Origin: Anaerolineae bacterium
GTDB lineage: Bacteria; Chloroflexota; Anaerolineae; B4-G1; SLSP01
Reading direction: 5' to 3'
Assembly: GCA_021107605.1 (NCBI GenBank)
Contig: JAIOSN010000286.1
Location: forward strand, 1-6,588
DNA: 6,588 nt
Below, piece by piece: positions 6,501 through 6,588 of this stretch (positions are counted from its first letter, which is position 1; each line of letters opens with the position of its first letter). The notes beneath the pieces are model-generated. The model saw only the letters and a program-made list of their open reading frames with translations. It ran no database searches and had not been told where the DNA came from. Both the position numbers and the translations under genes were made by a program.

Positions 6501-6588
6501 GCCAGATGTCACCAGGGCGGCCCTCTCTGATAATCCACCCTACGTCACGCTTGTACGCCCCGGTTCGACCGCGGCCGCCTACTTGTAC
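3568..6588 (+). CDS. Secreted DUF11 / FG-GAP (VCBS) repeat beta-propeller protein (3' partial)
   Basis: The frame stays open from ATG 3568 to the right edge: 1007 codons with no stop, so the C-terminus is missing. Residues 1-33 are a signal peptide: basic MRKNKR, a hydrophobic core at 12-30, and likely cleavage after VEA (31-33). Residues about 88-228 resemble a DUF11 domain (LLLENQGTG, DVLPKNA, LNWEVPTLDAGESL, ITNRV). From about 252 to 965 come fourteen FG-GAP/VCBS-like blades. Calcium-loop positions of the D.D.DGD.D type begin at residues 261, 372, 440, 500, 550, 649, 747, 844, 894 and 946. Degenerate loops are near 313, 600, 702 and 796. A Trp-Gly-Asp lead-in (WGD) recurs. Cysteines occur only at 144, 148, 400 and 427, which suggests two disulfides. 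After 975 a new domain begins (PPYVTLVRPG). The protein is probably an exported, calcium-stabilised surface protein. The ligand and the means of anchoring are not visible. Confidence 0.9.
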   Translation, partial: MRKNKRLATTLVNLSTVITLVLLPLLHILPVEAHLLAVGADVVPLLTPSLTALTAMEHSSRGTSSDWPPYWRASFVESTATKFGSATSLSIQQFAATADGGTTIVYNGELVTYTLLLENQGTGVITDVLIIDVLPKNALDKFFCSPACTEIYDEEEIPEPSGGTIVVTATRQLNWEVPTLDAGESLALSFTGRVIGQPEGAEITNRVFAHYYLDGNESASGGEDLALMVQVRIQGRGASISAVPTWFSEDAGGTISQDWGDFDRDGDLDLVLGSSLGASVYRNEGDHLEHLWSTAKIKDDVDYRLAYGVRWADVIPDPQQYLELLLVGPSADDRAMTEGQNYIYSYVESEQLFEQARTFNTHYQLVRLAPGDYDGDGDIDLVASTNAINGTVETQFQKLCPVNLYRNDGAGNFTGTVTSTSTHAIECLSERATAALEAADYDGDGDLDLALGAFPGDLLILENRSSAAATGVLTATNPLTVTRLLASGLEYLPYDLAWGDFDGDGELDLAAAYPLQRQVHVYQQGGGSFDTVAHIRTSAFMTPLAIDWGDFDGDGNLDLAVADAPPKFYRYAPTANAFQQISNLALDSQTNLGQIWSMRGIELQAKGNLDLLVGNRDGPSQIFTVISPKLEATLTAISAQGASSVAWGDVDNDGDLDLLFGSATLPALSAYLRLNRLGEFPDSIEKKFTATGFGPHAIAFGNADSDEALEVAIGTPLKVQLYQDGEFDVAAWQVNTTQAVRSLAWNDANDDGQLDLLVGYAAGPVQLYLNQGTTLSSTVAFSTRETGDARSLIWGDYDTDYYQDFAVGMYDGPVRVYHNNGDLTFSLVWQSPFSSPTTSIAWADYDADGDLDLAVGNDGSDDSLWENQDGDFGTLPIWTAGAPTGKTVALAWGDWDNDGYPELAVGRDNEADRVYANIGSQPGLPRLVEMWASAELSATTGLAWGDRDGDGDLDLAISQQQGGESGYYENTLVTPAHLPDVTRAALSDNPPYVTLVRPGSTAAAYLY
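4321..6447 (+). repeat. Fourteen tandem FG-GAP/VCBS-type blade repeats
   Basis: At protein level the unit is about 50 residues with the core A-W-G-D-x-D-x-D-G-D-x-D-L-A-V-G. Loop codons begin at 4348, 4681, 4885, 5065, 5215, 5512, 5806, 6097, 6247 and 6403. Weaker loops are near 4504, 5365, 5671 and 5953. Spacing is 50-68 residues in the first half and a tighter 45-53 in the second. The blade starting at residue 372 carries an insertion that contains C400 and C427. The nucleotide copies have diverged, with only short GATGGCGATGGCGAT-like identities, so the expansion is old rather than recent. Confidence 0.85.

Overview
The window looks like part of the chromosome of an environmental bacterium, most plausibly a Chloroflexota member (Anaerolineae or Caldilineae type). 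This is an inference from style. It rests on an FHA-like domain joined to membrane-flanking beta-sandwich domains, Ig-like domains separated by Pro/Thr 'PTPTP' linkers, a very large secreted FG-GAP/VCBS protein, mid-range GC by eye, and intergenic gaps occupied by degenerate dispersed repeats. No rRNA, tRNA, CRISPR array, transposase or phage gene is visible.

All three genes lie on the + strand and make envelope proteins. Positions 1-330 hold the C-terminal end of a protein that starts upstream of the window: half of a beta-sandwich domain, then one transmembrane helix at the extreme C-terminus. Positions 331-395 are a short gap with a repeat-like tract, a small hairpin and a weak ribosome binding site. 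Positions 396-3419 encode a complete 1007-residue single-pass protein. It has a degenerate FHA domain, a Pro-rich hinge, two beta-sandwich domains, a transmembrane helix (about 391-410), five Ig-like repeats on Pro/Thr linkers, and a C-terminal Fn3-like domain. Positions 3420-3567 are a gap mostly filled by a degenerate inverted repeat. Positions 3568-6588 encode a secreted protein that is still open at the right edge (1007 codons present). It has a signal peptide, a DUF11-like domain, and fourteen FG-GAP/VCBS-type blades, which best fits two seven-bladed beta-propellers. A new domain is just beginning at the edge.

Predicted topology joins the genes into one theme. The first two proteins would present FHA/beta-sandwich modules on the cytoplasmic face. 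The second also carries about 600 residues outside, and the third is exported and probably calcium-stabilised. A surface adhesion, matrix or envelope-scaffold role is plausible but is inference. The points most worth checking are the apparent loss of phosphothreonine-binding residues in the FHA domain, two poly-G tracts in the FHA-protein gene at which either one-base slip meets an early stop, the shared juxtamembrane module of the first two proteins, and the two-times-seven blade count in the third.
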